The notes under the pieces are model-generated. The model did not search any database, was not told the DNA's origin, and was given only the letters and a program-made list of their open reading frames with translations. From Setoptus koraiensis (lineage: Eukaryota; Arthropoda), in NCBI GenBank assembly GCA_048013815.1, contig CM106586.1, positions 10,292,001 through 10,356,000 on the forward strand: a stretch of DNA of 64,000 bases, given 5' to 3'. This document shows, one piece after another, positions 1 through 11,350 of the stretch (the first letter of the stretch is position 1; each line of letters opens with the position of its first letter). The position numbers were made by a program, and so were the translations under genes.

Positions 1-1396
1 ATTAATCAACAACCGAAAACAATTACACGAATATTGTCTGGTTACAGATATGACAACGAATCAGATTATAGATTGGTCTCAGCGGAAGATGACGAAAGTA
101 ACGAAAGAGCAGTTTTATCGCTAGCCTATTGCATCACTGAATGCGAAAAAGACACACATTGTTCTTCGTTGGCATTCTGTCGCGAAGAAGATGAAAATTT
201 GTGCCTCATAAGCAATATTAAAAATTTCACCTCACCTGATGCACAAAACAACAAGAAAAGCACTGATAAAACCACGGGTAAAAAGTCTATGAAGATGCAT
301 CTGATTGATGGACATCAACTGAGGCGAGACTCAAGGTGTGAGATACACATCAAGAACTATATGGAATATTTTGATGCAATGCACGGTACGGTAGCCACCA
401 TTGAGTCTATCGCCAATTGGAAAATCTACAAAGGTGTTAAGCAAGCAAATATTTGTGCCAAGAATTGCATCGAGATGCAAGAAAATTCAGCAAAGTCAGG
501 ACAAGATCGAGCTCAGATTAAAAATGATTTCTCACTATTCGTGTATTGCAAACAATTGCAAGAATGCCTGGTTAGGATAGAGAATTCTCCCAAAAACGAG
601 GAAACATCTCAACGAGAAGATTTAACAGAGCTTATTGAGCAATCAAGTAATTTAACGCGACGATACAACAGATTCGATTGCACAACATACAAATGTAAGC
701 CGACATTGCTCAATAACTTTAGCAAACAAATTTCCTACCTAATATATATGTATATCACTGAATCAATTTTCTCAACTTTCTTCCGATATCTCTTTAGACA
801 AGAACAAATTTCTATATGTCCCGGTAGAGCAGCGTCTCAAGAATTCAAAACCGTTCACAAGCATCAAGAAATATACTCTTGGGGCATGTTCAGAGAGATG
901 TGCTTTTGAGGAAGATTGTGTCTCGTTTGATTTGTGTCAGGTTGTTAAAGAGAAGATAGACGATCATGAAATTCCGGAAAAGACAACATCATTAGATTGT
1001 CATCTCTATAATGTTAGCATGTACGATGATAATGTCGATTGGACTAACGATAAGCAAGAGCTAGATGAGTGGCTCGAAAGCCCGACGAAAAATGGAGAGA
1101 GGCTCATTAGCAGAGATTGTAAGCACTACGAACGAAAACAGGCGATCAATATGGGCAAGCAAATGAGTCAAATCAAATTAGAAAGATTAGATTCATCAAA
1201 TTCGATCATGTCCAATGGTCTATCTATACTAGCAGCTGCTTTCATAGGTATTTGTTTGGGTTTGTTGATTGGAACAGGAACTAGAAAAAGCAAAAATGAC
1301 GATAGGTATCGAGGATCGCTTGACATATCATACACCATGGAAGAAGAGAATCGACGACAATCGAGCGCATCTATCAGATCTGCGATGGTTGCATGA
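1..1396 (+). CDS. PAN/apple-module type I membrane protein, 5' end missing
   Basis: The protein has at least three cysteine-rich PAN/apple-like modules, then one membrane segment (about 1219-1275) and a short basic, serine-rich cytoplasmic tail. Reading is open from base 1, so the gene begins outside the window. I place exons at 1-694 and 798-1396, with an intron from GTAAGC to TTTAG; joining them restores a third module with the pattern C..RC.....C.SF..C. Each module ends in a C.....NY...F-like motif shared with the next gene. PAN modules bind protein or carbohydrate outside the cell, but the ligand here is unknown. The stop is at 1394-1396 and the next gene follows in tandem on the same strand. 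I am confident of the architecture and do not know the function. Confidence 0.75.
695..797 (+). other. intron of the first PAN gene
   Basis: The donor GTAAGC and acceptor TCTTTAG join exons in phase (AAA T | AC AAG) and remove a stop-bearing, A+T-rich stretch. Reading on through the stretch gives no PAN-like sequence, while the joined frame continues the cysteine pattern. Confidence 0.75.
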
Positions 1397-1656
1397 TTGA
1401 ACTCACTAGACCAATCACTCGATTCTTAACTAATAAAATCGACCCAGTATTAAAATCTAATCTTGACCTTGAGTTAGTTTTTCAGTCGTGTAACGAAGAT
1501 GTAACATCTTTTGATTTATTTATTTTCTTGGCGGTTTACTGTTCGCGCAAGCTACTGACAAACTCTCATATCTCAAATGTGCTCGAATATACGTCGATGA
1601 GATATAAGCCAGTTTGTTTCGATTCATTCTATGTGTGGGTCTTGAATTGTTGCTAA

Positions 1657-4600
1657 CTCGATGAAGCTCTGCGGCATGTCGGCAGAATCAGATATTTCCG
1701 TGTCATTCGTTACGAAGAATGGGCATCATTTAGGACAGGCGAATTTCGACTGGATTTGGTTACAGTTGAAGAGCGCAAGACATACATAATTTACGGTGAA
1801 ACTGGAGAAATATTTCGTTATCAGCCATTCAGTTGTGTTACAATGAAAGATCATTCAGATGATCTTGGTGTTATGGCAAAAATGTTCAAAAAGTTTAACC
1901 TCAATCAGCACAACAAAAATTTTCATGATACATTCATATTCGGTCTAGGTCCTCTTTGGATGTTGTCTGATACTTGTCCGACTAAACGGTACTTGAAGGC
2001 CAGAGAGATTCCAACTAAAACACGTCCCGAAATGTACAACTATCATAGATTCACAGTTTTCATCGATCAAGATTCGAGTGATAAGGATGACTTCCCTTTT
2101 GATCTGAATTTCTATTTCTCTGTGGATGATAAAGGTCAGGAAAAATCTAGATTAGAATCAAATCAGAATATTGGACCAATTGAAATGTTTGAATGGGTGG
2201 ATGACAGCAAAAAAAGTGTCGCAAGAGCTAAGGTGATATATCTAGATACATCTATCAGTGATGAGCAACTATCATCGTTGTTTAGTATACCAAAAGGTTA
2301 TGGATGCATACGTAATAATCTAGATCAACAATTGGGTAAGAGTCCTAATTTCATACCCATGGGGTTCGAGCCGTCTCATCAGATGTCTATTGAAGTGTCA
2401 GCATCAGTTCCATCGGGGGATATCACTCAATTGACTACTCACATTGCAATGGTTAAGTTTGTCAGGGGTAGCTTAGGTACCGATGGTACTAGATACCAAA
2501 TCATGGAAACACAGGAGAGGGATGACGATGTTGAGCCGCCGCTAATAAAACGAGTCAAGAAGATCTGGGAATATTTGGACTTGAATCGCATCATACTTTA
2601 TGTCATAGATGAGGAAACAAATGAATGTACCCTCTCCAAAGAGTTCAACGACAATGATGCCACAGTGAAATTCGCCTCAACTACAGATACGTTTCCCAGC
2701 GAGATAAAATTAGATTTGAATACTCTTAATGATTTATTCAAAACTAATGATAACGATTATCACCTCATCAAAACTTCTATTCAACCTGATGGTCAATCTG
2801 TAGTCTATGTTCATGAGAGATCCCTCAAAAAATTCACTGCAGGATCTCTATCTGGTCCGGCTTCAATAGTGAGAACTAGTGTTCGTATGATCGTAAATGA
2901 AGATTCGAACAATTCGCCACCGAGTGGATTAGATTCATTTCCGGTGCGCCAAAATAAGAATACAGCCGTCATTTATATTTATAACGATGACCGTAGAAAG
3001 TTGTTGGGCAAGTTAACATTTAAATTGTTTGACCATAGATTGGTTGACTCTGTCATTTTACATAAACAATTAAACATAAAAAATTGTTTGGAGGAATCAA
3101 AAGGTCAATACGCCACGATAAAATATCCAATGGAATCGCCTAAAATCTCTGGTTTTATAGCAATGAAAACCAACTTGATCTATGATCAGTTCCTAACGAA
3201 AATGCTGAATGTAATGCATATGACACCAACAAACCTAAATCAATTAGTTATCAGTTTCGACGATTATTACATGTACATAAGGATGTTGATTTTGGACTCA
3301 CCCAGTAGGTTACCAAGGTATACGGAGTATCCTGGCAAGACTATCGATAACAACTATATGCCACAATCACAACAAGAACTTGATGCTGTCGATATTAAGA
3401 AGCACATTGCAGGTAGCGCCGATAAATGTGCCAGCGTCTGTGATACATATCAATGTAAAGCATTTTCCTATTGCAATAATAGAAAATGCATCATATATTC
3501 TAAACTGTCAGGTACAGTCGACAACACATTTTATGGTATGCTTAAAGACGATCAGAAGTGTCACACATATGTCGACGACAACAACCTTGTTAGGCATGAC
3601 AACAGACCCCATCATGTAATTGAAAGAATGAGAGGGATCATCAAGAATGTTAATGACTTGATTGTCGTTAATGATCAGTATGAATTGACTGATCCCGTCC
3701 ACCAGTTATCTATTCGTGTGCCTATCGATAGCCTACTTGAGGAGAACATTGATAGATTAGAGTCGGTATCTTTGACACCAGTCGCCATAGAAACCGATAT
3801 GACGGATATTGATGACTACTTCCAAGATTTGCAACACAAAGAGAATCAACTTTCTTTGTTAAATGGTCCTATCTCCACTCAAAACTGGTTAGAGGATGAA
3901 TTAGTTCATGCTGAATACACATTGGAATTGGAAGCTAAAAAATTCAAGTTACCTATTGTAGACGTTAAAAACCAATACTCTCAGGAAAGTCATATAACCT
4001 ACGAGGATTGTTCAATATTCTGCCAGTCCAATAATTGTCTCTCTTTCTCCTATTGTGAGGCTGATCAATCTTGCGTCACAAGCAAACTGCACACGATCGA
4101 TATGATTGAAAAGGAAGCCCACGATGATCCTCATTGTAACGTATTTATTCGGGACTATCTAACTAAATTTGAGAAAATTCCGCACGTAAAGCGACCCTAC
4201 AAATCCAAATGGTACCTCAGAGCCAATTCACCAAGAGAGTGTGCGATGAATTGTATGGATAGTACAACTAGAAATTGTTTGTCGTTTGAGTTTTGTTCTA
4301 GCTTAGATGAAAATAAGGCAAATTGTTATTTGCATAGCTTCCATGGAAATTTAATGACAACTGAGCACGAAATCAGCAATGATGTTGTTTCTTTGTCTGA
4401 CAACGCCAAACCAGTTAGGCCAGCATGCCACCGTTACTCAAGTAAGTTTTCAACTGGGTTTATTCGAAAAGCTCCTCAATTTCTTTTCTTATTGGTGAAT
4501 ATTTTACTCACTATAAGAATAATATCGTTTTCTATTCGGCTGAAATCCAATAGGGAACTACATTGCGGACTTTGACAGATTCTCAGGAATGGAGTTGGAT

Positions 4601-5098
4601 AAGTCTGTCAAGGTGGAGGCTGCCAACCAGCAAAATTTTATCATCGATATCGATACCGAAACTTGTGCAAAATTGTGTATCGATAACGATAAATGTTCGG
4701 GATTTACTACCTGTTTCGACCCGTCTTCTTCAATCAAGCTCTCATGCATGATAGCTCAGACCACTCTGAAAAGAGACTATCTTAACAAAAATCCGACATG
4801 CAATACGTATTTATTGTCTATGAAGTCTGAATTTAATACTCGGTTACGACACATTATGCCACCAATGAAAACAGATCAAGTACCATCTGAAACGGCACTA
4901 TCTCAAGACAATCTAAATGAAGACGAAATATTCAGCGACAATGATCAAAGCCCAATAAAGGCTGATGATACTACCTCGGAGAAGAGTGATTTTGGCTGGT
5001 TCGGCAAAATTATAATCCTATTGATAGGTGCGATCATTGGTTGTATCTTTGTTCATGGTTACAAAAATAGATCGCGATTATTACAAGTTATAGCTTAA
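1657..5098 (+). CDS. LolA-like plus four-PAN-module single-pass membrane protein
   Basis: The main exon is open from 1657 and in clear coding frame to 4441. A second exon runs 4554-5098; the splice GTAAGT...ATAG rebuilds an RNYIADF motif like those closing the other PAN modules. The N-terminal ~500 residues look like the LolA-like domain of large arthropod secreted or membrane proteins (IPKGYGC motif near 2290). At least four cysteine-rich PAN modules follow (roughly 3400-3580, 3980-4150, 4210-4430, 4630-4815), then a membrane segment (about 4990-5055) and a short basic tail. The first coding exon with the start codon and any signal peptide should lie between 1397 and 1656, but I could not fix it. 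This is a tandem paralogue of the preceding gene in its PAN and membrane parts. The LolA-like assignment is from memory of the family and is less certain. Confidence 0.7.
4442..4553 (+). other. intron of the second PAN gene
   Basis: Donor GTAAGT at 4442 and acceptor ending ATAG at 4553. Joined codons give CHRYS then RNYIADF, the spacing seen at equivalent points in neighbouring PAN modules. Reading through the intron gives a hydrophobic tail ending at 4575 instead. Confidence 0.8.
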
Positions 5099-5102
5099 TA
5101 AA
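5096..5102 (+). terminator. polyadenylation signal overlapping the stop codon
   Basis: AATAAA lies at 5097-5102, overlapping the TAA stop of the second PAN gene (5096-5098). If used, the 3' UTR would be only a few tens of bases. The signal fits the consensus; its use is inferred. Confidence 0.4.
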
Positions 5103-5164
5103 CAAAGAGATCTCAGTAGCTGTAGCTCGAGTGACTTGGTGGTGAATTTCCGCTGCTGGCGCTT

Positions 5165-5645
5165 TTGCTGTACCTGCTGTAGAACTAATTGCTGCTTATA
5201 GTTTTAGGTTGTTCATTGGGCGTCTCGGCCCGGTTCTTCCGCTGCTAGCCTACGAGCTGTGTCCAATCGTTTCCTGTATGGACAAGAGCAATATCGCAAT
5301 CATAAGTCATAACCGACTTAATTGGGCACAAGTTTTACTTCAAGTAATTCACCTAATTTTGCAATAATCCTGGATGGATAATGTCGGCCGATTTTCAACT
5401 GATGATTTCATAGAATTCAATTTTTTGCTTGAAGCTTTGTGAACCGACCAGTGACACATTCTTAACGATAAGTAGTACTACATTTTATAAATTTAGTCAT
5501 AGTGCTCGTTGTAATATCTCTTAGAGAGGCATGATTCAGAGCCATTGACTATAGCCCGTACTGTAATTATTTCGGCATATGTCACATGAATGCGGTCTAC
5601 ATGATGAATGATTCTTCTTTAGAAGGGTGGCAATTGATTGATAGG
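5165..5645 (-). pseudogene. degenerate 5' half-copy of the polyQ zinc-finger gene
   Basis: This stretch aligns with about 6360-7015, the 5' end of the intact zinc-finger gene. Shared blocks include 'tccaatcgtttc', 'ataatcctggatgga', 'aatgtcggccgattt', 'aacgataagtagtactac' and the start-codon region 'gatgaatgattctt'. About 170 bases covering the second zinc finger are missing, and the frame is broken throughout. The copy stops at the edge of the polyglutamine tract ('gctgtacctgctg'). Confidence 0.85.
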
Positions 5646-5799
5646 AGTGTTTAATTATTATCTCGCTCTACTAATAATGTGATGGCGATTTCAGAGTCAG
5701 TGTATGTGTAGATATATACATATATATATATTTAGGGTATTTTGGGTTTGCGTGTAGTTTTATTATTCTTATGTGTCTGGTGTGTCTTGTGTTTTTCAA

Positions 5800-6978
5800 T
5801 CAATCCCTTAATAATGCAGAACAAAAATCTAGTTGAGCTTTTACCATCATTGATTGTTTATCCGTTTTAATCATCAACAATAACTGGTTGAATCTCTCAG
5901 ATAGTTCCTGCCTAGTTGGACAGTTATAGTGTAGGTCAATAAGGGTTGTTGTATTCAATGATTGCTGCATCATTTGTTGATGCTGGTGTTGTTGTAATGT
6001 TTGAATCTTTAATGCTGAGTTTGGTGCTATTACTGCAGGAGCCAGGACGTTGGAGACCGTTAGAGGGCCTGCACCATTATTGGAGGTGGTCGGTGCTACA
6101 AGACCCGAATTGGTCAATCTTGTTTGATTAGCGGTGGGTTGTTGGAGCTGTTGTTGTACCTGCTGTTGTTGCACCTGCTGCTGCTGCACTTGTTGTTGCA
6201 CTTGCTGCTGCTGTATCTGTTGCTGTTGTACTTGCTGTTGTTGTACTTGTTGTTGCTGTTGTTGTACCTGCTGCTGTTGTTGCTGTTGCTGTTGTACTTG
6301 TTGTTGTTGCTGCTGTTGATGCTGTTGTTGTTGTTGCTGTTGTTGTTGTTGCTGCTGCTGTTGCTGTACCTGCTGCTGAACTAATTGCTGATGATGGTTA
6401 TTCGTTTGTTGGGCATTTGAGGCCGCTGCCGCGGATGCGAGCCTGCAAGCTATGTCCAATCGTTTCTTTTGTGACAGAGGTAATTTGGCGACTTCACACT
6501 CATGACCAACGTGAGTGGGCACAAATTCAACTTCAACTGACTCATCTGTTAATTTTGCAATAATCCTGGATGGACAATGTCGGCCGATTTTAACTGATGA
6601 TTTCATAGAGCTCAATTTTTCGCTCGAAGTCTTTGGTAAACCGGAACGGTGACATCTGTAGTAACGATAAGTAGTACTACAGCTACGTTTTATAAATTTA
6701 GTCTTTGTGCTTGTTGTTATATCTCTCAGCCATGATTCGAAATCATTAATATTTGAGAAACTAATTTGTTCCGTTCTAATATCCAAATAATGATCATGTG
6801 TTAAATGTGTATCTAGGGCTTTGTATCTATCATAACTTTCTTCACAATTTTCAAACGGGCAATATAACGATTCGGTTCTATTCGTATCATGATTGTGTAC
6901 CTTTCTCATATGCCTATAAAGACTATAGCTCGTACTATAATTGTTCCGGCATATGTCACATGGATGCGGTTTAGACAT
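5800..6978 (-). CDS. C2H2 zinc-finger protein with WRKY/FLYWCH-like region and long polyglutamine tract
   Basis: The ORF encodes 392 residues in one exon. Residues ~5-30 form a C2H2 finger (CDIC...HMRKVH) and ~38-64 a second, C-x4-C type finger (CPFENC...H...H). Residues ~78-165 carry spaced Cys/His residues in a fold resembling the WRKY/GCM1/FLYWCH zinc-binding group found in nuclear proteins and in MULE-type transposase relatives (YRYYRCHRSG, GRHCPSR, GHECE). A glutamine tract broken by valines follows at ~198-285. The C-terminus (QELSERFNQLLLMIKTDKQS) is predicted helical. It is probably a nuclear DNA-binding protein, possibly domesticated from a transposase; targets are unknown. Degenerate half-copies lie on both sides. 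Confidence 0.7.
   Translation of the reverse strand: MSKPHPCDICRNNYSTSYSLYRHMRKVHNHDTNRTESLYCPFENCEESYDRYKALDTHLTHDHYLDIRTEQISFSNINDFESWLRDITTSTKTKFIKRSCSTTYRYYRCHRSGLPKTSSEKLSSMKSSVKIGRHCPSRIIAKLTDESVEVEFVPTHVGHECEVAKLPLSQKKRLDIACRLASAAAASNAQQTNNHHQQLVQQQVQQQQQQQQQQQQQQQHQQQQQQQVQQQQQQQQQVQQQQQQVQQQQVQQQQIQQQQVQQQVQQQQVQQQQVQQQLQQPTANQTRLTNSGLVAPTTSNNGAGPLTVSNVLAPAVIAPNSALKIQTLQQHQHQQMMQQSLNTTTLIDLHYNCPTRQELSERFNQLLLMIKTDKQSMMVKAQLDFCSALLRD
6140..6395 (-). repeat. CAG/CAA repeat coding for polyglutamine
   Basis: Interrupted CTG/TTG triplets on the plus strand (CAG/CAA on the coding strand) run for about 250 bases, with regular GTA/CAC (V/H) interruptions. The flanking half-copies of the gene break exactly at the two edges of this tract. 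Confidence 0.95.
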
Positions 6979-7004
6979 GATGAATGATTCTTATTTTAAA
7001 AGGG

Positions 7005-7585
7005 TGGCAATTGATTGATAGGAGTGTGTAATAATAATCTCGCTCTATTACAAGTGTTATGCGATGGCGATATCCGTGTCAGTATGTGTAAATATATAAA
7101 TGTACATATATTTGGGGGAAGGGTATTGTGGGTCTGCGTGTAGTTTTGTGGATAGTCTCAAGTAAATGTTTGATGTGCTTGTTTATTATTAATTCAATCC
7201 CTCTGTGGTGCCGAACAAAGATCTAATTGAGCTCTTTTCATCATCGATTGTTTATCCGTTTGAATTGTCAACAATAATGAGTTTGATGTCTCGTGTGTGG
7301 TTCCTGACTATTAGGATCTTGGACTGTAAGTGTCAACAATAATATTTTGTGTATTCACTAATTGCTGCATCGTTTGTGGGTGATGGTAATAATGTGATCT
7401 GCAATGATGATTCTTGGAAGCTCAATTAGGAGTTCTTAACGCGTGATCCAGCACACCAGAGAACGTTAAGGAGCCTGCAGCATTATTAGAGGTAGATAGT
7501 GCTTAAAGACCAGAATTGGTCAGTCCTATTGTGGTTGGCGGTGGGTTGTAGAGGCCGTCGATGTAATTGTTGTTGTTTAATATGC
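7005..7585 (-). pseudogene. degenerate 3' half-copy of the polyQ zinc-finger gene
   Basis: This stretch aligns with about 5630-6160, i.e. the promoter-proximal repeat 'agggtggcaattgattgat', the 3' UTR and the coding 3' end of the intact gene. It contains 'gattgtttatccgttt', 'tgcagcattatta' and 'gcggtgggttgt'. Similarity ends where the polyglutamine tract would begin. Frame is lost. In gene orientation it lies upstream of the intact copy. Confidence 0.8.
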
Positions 7586-9250
7586 CGTTAGTGCACTGTG
7601 TTCACTCAGGATAGACTGCTAGGCGATGGGATTCTCTTGTGCAGCTGATTGAAATTTATGCATAAATCAGATATCTTCGGATGGTTGTGAGGAACAGAGA
7701 GGCTGAATATTTACCAAAATTAATAAACGGTAGTCATTTTGGCGCCTGGTTAAGATCAATGCAGTCAATGAGGATGATTATTGGTAAATACAAACCAGAA
7801 TAAGACGATGGTTGATTGGACGCGGGATCAATAAAGCGTACCTCGATAGTCAATGATGACATTTATTCTATGTACTAGCATAATATAGTAACGCGAATTA
7901 TCGAAACGCGAATTGTGAGCGCGAGTTTCAAATTACAAAGAAAAAAATCCTCAAAATGCACATATCCGTGAATAGCTTGCTAAATATTCACGTTTTTCGT
8001 TATTATTTTTAGAATTTCGCGCTAGCCAATTCGATACTTCTAGAGGCTCTTTTTCATTTTGTTAGTTCATTTAGTAATCCGATCTTAGGGCCCGGCGGGT
8101 CAATTCTGAATGGGGAATGAACCGCGTTAACTGTTTTCTGCTGAAAGAAAAATTCAGAATCTGCTCCGCCCCAAAAAATCCGCGTTACAGTGCGAGGACT
8201 CCGTGCATTGTAAATATCGACAAAGGATTCTTTTTATTATTTGTGGTGAATTCTATTTTCTGTGCTGCTCAATATCAAGTACATTCTGCAACCACCAGTA
8301 GGGGGCGCCCCCACAACGTACCCTGTACATGCTGCACCTGTGCTAGTTCCAGACTTTCACCGCTAGGCGACTATTTACAAAATTAGTTTTCTTTTGTGTT
8401 CTGGCGAAGTTATTTGTGGTCAGAATTCAGATTTTTTTGTGTCGTTGTTATTAGTCAGACGAGGATTATCGATTTAACCATCCTTTAGTCAATTGGAATG
8501 AACAACAATAGCATAGAACCCCATAGTCTTCTCGTGAAATTTTTGCTTTCGCGCCAATTTCGGTCCCTCAGTATTATCCCCTCAGACTAAAAGTATCATC
8601 ATACAATAGAACTATTCAAGACGCTTTCATTGATACGAAAATTGTCGTAAGAAAACCGAGACTAAGATCAAAAATAGACAAACAGGTGAATTACTGTGGA
8701 TGATCCATGATCACAATGGTGTAATCTGGGTCTAGCTAGCCAAAACACTGTAGGATCTGTTATTCCTTGTTTTCATCTCTTGAATCATGATCAAAATTGT
8801 TATACGACTCGGGATTCTTCGATATTATTATTCATGACAACTTTATATTAATAGTATGATCAGGCTACCATGAAATTTTGGCTGCATTTTGCAGCAAACA
8901 CATTTGTAGGAAAAAACTAAGGCGACCATCCGTGATCATTCTTATCACACATCACAAAAACCTCCACCAACCAAAGCCGTTCCTTCAAACATCTTGAAGA
9001 TCTTTGTATTATAAAAAAATTTTCACAACAAAAAATAATATTTTAATACCACAATAATCTGATCTGATATAATATCTGATACGACAATAGCCAAAAAACT
9101 GAATGAAACCACTCATTTGAATACAAAATGGATAGATTGTAAGTAGAAAATCAGAGCATTGAGATTGTATCGAACTGTTCATACATATGGTCATTAGAGA
9201 TAAATTCAAATTTTCTTTCATTCATCTATCCCCCCTCTAAAATACTTCCA
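7586..9250. other. intergenic stretch with no recognised gene
   Basis: No ORF here resembles a known family on either strand. The first exon of the DESI2 gene should lie in the right half, since the recognised exon starts without an ATG. A candidate ATG at about 8497 is followed by a short open frame, but I could not support a splice from it. Confidence 0.5.
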
Positions 9251-9251
9251 G

Positions 9252-10056
9252 AGGAAGCATAAGTAGCTACAACAGTCAAACTAGTGATCAAGATATCGGT
9301 AGGGCTACTGTAAAATTAAATGTCTATGATATGGTCTCCATGGCTGGTCTTAACCAGTATTCGTCACCCATCGGGTTCGGAGTATTTCACTCAGGAGTAG
9401 AGGTGTTTGACTGTGAATACGCTTACGGTGGCCACAATTTTTCACATACTGGTGTATTTGAAATAGCACCACGCGATGTTCAGGTACTTGGTGAGGATAG
9501 TTTTAAATTTCGTGAAACATTATTGATTGGTTATACCGACTTTGATTCAAACGATGTCAAACAGATTGTTGACTCTCTAGGGAACAAATTTCGGGGAGAT
9601 AAATATCATCTTTTACATCAAAATTGTAACCACTTTACCGACGCATTGACTAAGGTTTGTACAGTTTATTTTTTTAAATTCACTACTGTTGATAGAATAT
9701 TGTTATATTATATATCTAATCTAATATTTCTATTGTCTACATATCGTACACAAATCGCGTCTCAACATTAGGTTCTATGTGGTCAAGGTATACCTTCCTG
9801 GGTTAATAGATTAGCATATGTGTCATCCAGTTTGCCCTTTATTGAAAGGTGGTTGTCAAGATACATGCCTCTGGCTCCTGGCGATCAAGACCTTTCTAAC
9901 GACGCCAAAGATGATGAACCTAGTTCAACTCCACCCACTCCTCAGAGTACAACCGATTCGAGAGTCAGTGCTCTCGGAAATTTCTGGCGATCAACCAGAT
10001 CCCTTAATAACGGCCCTGGTACCAGCAGAAGTGGCGATAGAACCACAAATAGATAA
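9252..10056 (+). CDS. DESI2: DESI2-type PPPDE cysteine isopeptidase (first exon not located)
   Basis: This is a PPPDE-fold thiol isopeptidase that removes SUMO or ubiquitin from proteins. The exon from about 9252 reads VKLNVYDM (the family's first strand) then GVFHSGVEV with the catalytic His, FAYGG-like EYAYGGHNF, and HQNCNHFTDAL with the catalytic Cys. A GT at 9655 and AG at 9771 splice to 9772-10056, giving CGQGIPSWVNRLAYVSS, as in DESI2 C-termini. The tail is Ser/Thr/Pro-rich. The exon is open upstream to 9241 without an ATG, so a short first exon is missing from this annotation. A fragment of this exon is duplicated at 22.04 kb. Confidence 0.85.
9655..9771 (+). other. intron of the DESI2-type gene
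   Basis: Donor GTTTGT after ACTAAG and acceptor ACATTAG. Splicing joins FTDALTK to VLCGQGIPSWVNRLAY, the expected family sequence. Confidence 0.8.
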
Positions 10057-10334
10057 GGCTTCGAGTCCCATTGTTTTTTCTATACATGAAATAACTTACA
10101 TCTTATCGTGTAATGTTTGTGTATGAAACTCATGCCAGACCAGCAGAGATAAGGACACATCCTGTATTAAATCTACTCCTCGGAATAAAAATATGAGCTA
10201 CGACTTGGACAGATGATTATTTTATAATCTGACTCAGAGCCTGTCCAAATTACTCATCCGAGTGAGCTCATTCCGACTACATAATTTAAATAAATTAAAG
10301 TCAATATCTTCTGGTTTGTGTCAATTTATTTTCG

Positions 10335-11350
10335 GTATAAATTGATCTTGGATACGTCATTTTCTATTCTAACGAAGTCTACTAATACCTTCACGTCTCA
10401 GAATGAAACATATTATTTCAGCGACACAAACTTCGAATTAATTTTATATCTACCCGATGCTGCTCTCCAAGAGTTGAAAAAGAAATGTGGTCCCGGAAAC
10501 TCGTTTTTTTCCAACAAGATCTATTCTGGAGTAATTGAAAGTGAATGAAAATGGCTGTGCCGCAATGTATATGATCAAGCCCGGACTGTTCAATGCATAA
10601 TATACAGTTTCACATCATTGAGATGTTCCACAGCATTCCTCGGCTGGGTCATCGATGACCCAGCCGAGGAGTTCGTGTCGCGAATTTGAAACTCATTTTC
10701 CTCAGAAACCCGGCACTTAGGGAGCAATTTTTTTCGTATAATGATCTACCTTGAGACTTTCGACAAGACTGAAATCAAGATTTCAAAAAATCCGAGTGTC
10801 ACAGAAACATATGTTTCCTTGTTAGTGTAGTAAAAGAACTGTCGCTCATTTTGAGATAGATCGATTGAAGAATAGAAAAGCATCAATGAGAGTTGCGGCC
10901 TGGTCTTTATGGTATCATTCAGACTTCAACACTATGACTCGATCCTCTCTTGTAAAACCTATCCATTGTTTCTAAAATGAGTTCAGTATCTAACTCTTCT
11001 CTTTGTTGAGACACATTCGTTTCAGAATTGTCTGACAATTCTTGCGAAATTGTATGCGTTGAGGGTTCACAAAACGATGATGACTGAGACTCTTGCAACC
11101 CGACCGCGATCTGATTGTCCACGATTACAGATTTCGAATCACTGTGAAACTCATCATTTGCCTCATCGTAGTTCACATATTCCCCTGAGATATTCGCAGT
11201 GCATCTGGACAATCGTTAGATATCGGTCCCTTGGAAGCAAGGGTTTCTTCGATCAGGTCATAGTTTGGCTCATGTTCGTTGGCCCATCGCTGTAGGTTAA
11301 ATTGTCATCATCGTGGCTCAAAGTGCGACCATCACTCCGACTGATACGCG
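10335..11350 (-). pseudogene. degenerate third copy of the kibra-derived gene (C-terminal part only)
   Basis: 10335-10412 matches 14057-14131, and 10850-11350 matches 14134-14730. About 437 unmatched bases (10413-10849) sit between the two blocks, and about 105 bases present in the other copies are missing near 11268. The last 97 codons (10919-11212) are still open and end in the same SHSVEV tail. The WW-domain half is absent. This looks like an older, truncated relative of the copies at 14.2 and 28.0 kb. Confidence 0.75.
10637..10670. repeat. 34-base perfect palindrome
   Basis: Two 17-base arms (TCCTCGGCTGGGTCATC and its reverse complement) meet without a spacer at ATCGAT. The palindrome sits inside the unmatched insert of the third kibra-derived copy. 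It could form a cruciform or hairpin; no gene context explains it. Confidence 0.9.

Noticed and set aside
6124-6384. Long leucine- or cysteine-rich open frames on the plus strand
   Set aside because: They are other-frame readings of the CAG/CAA tract of the minus-strand zinc-finger gene.
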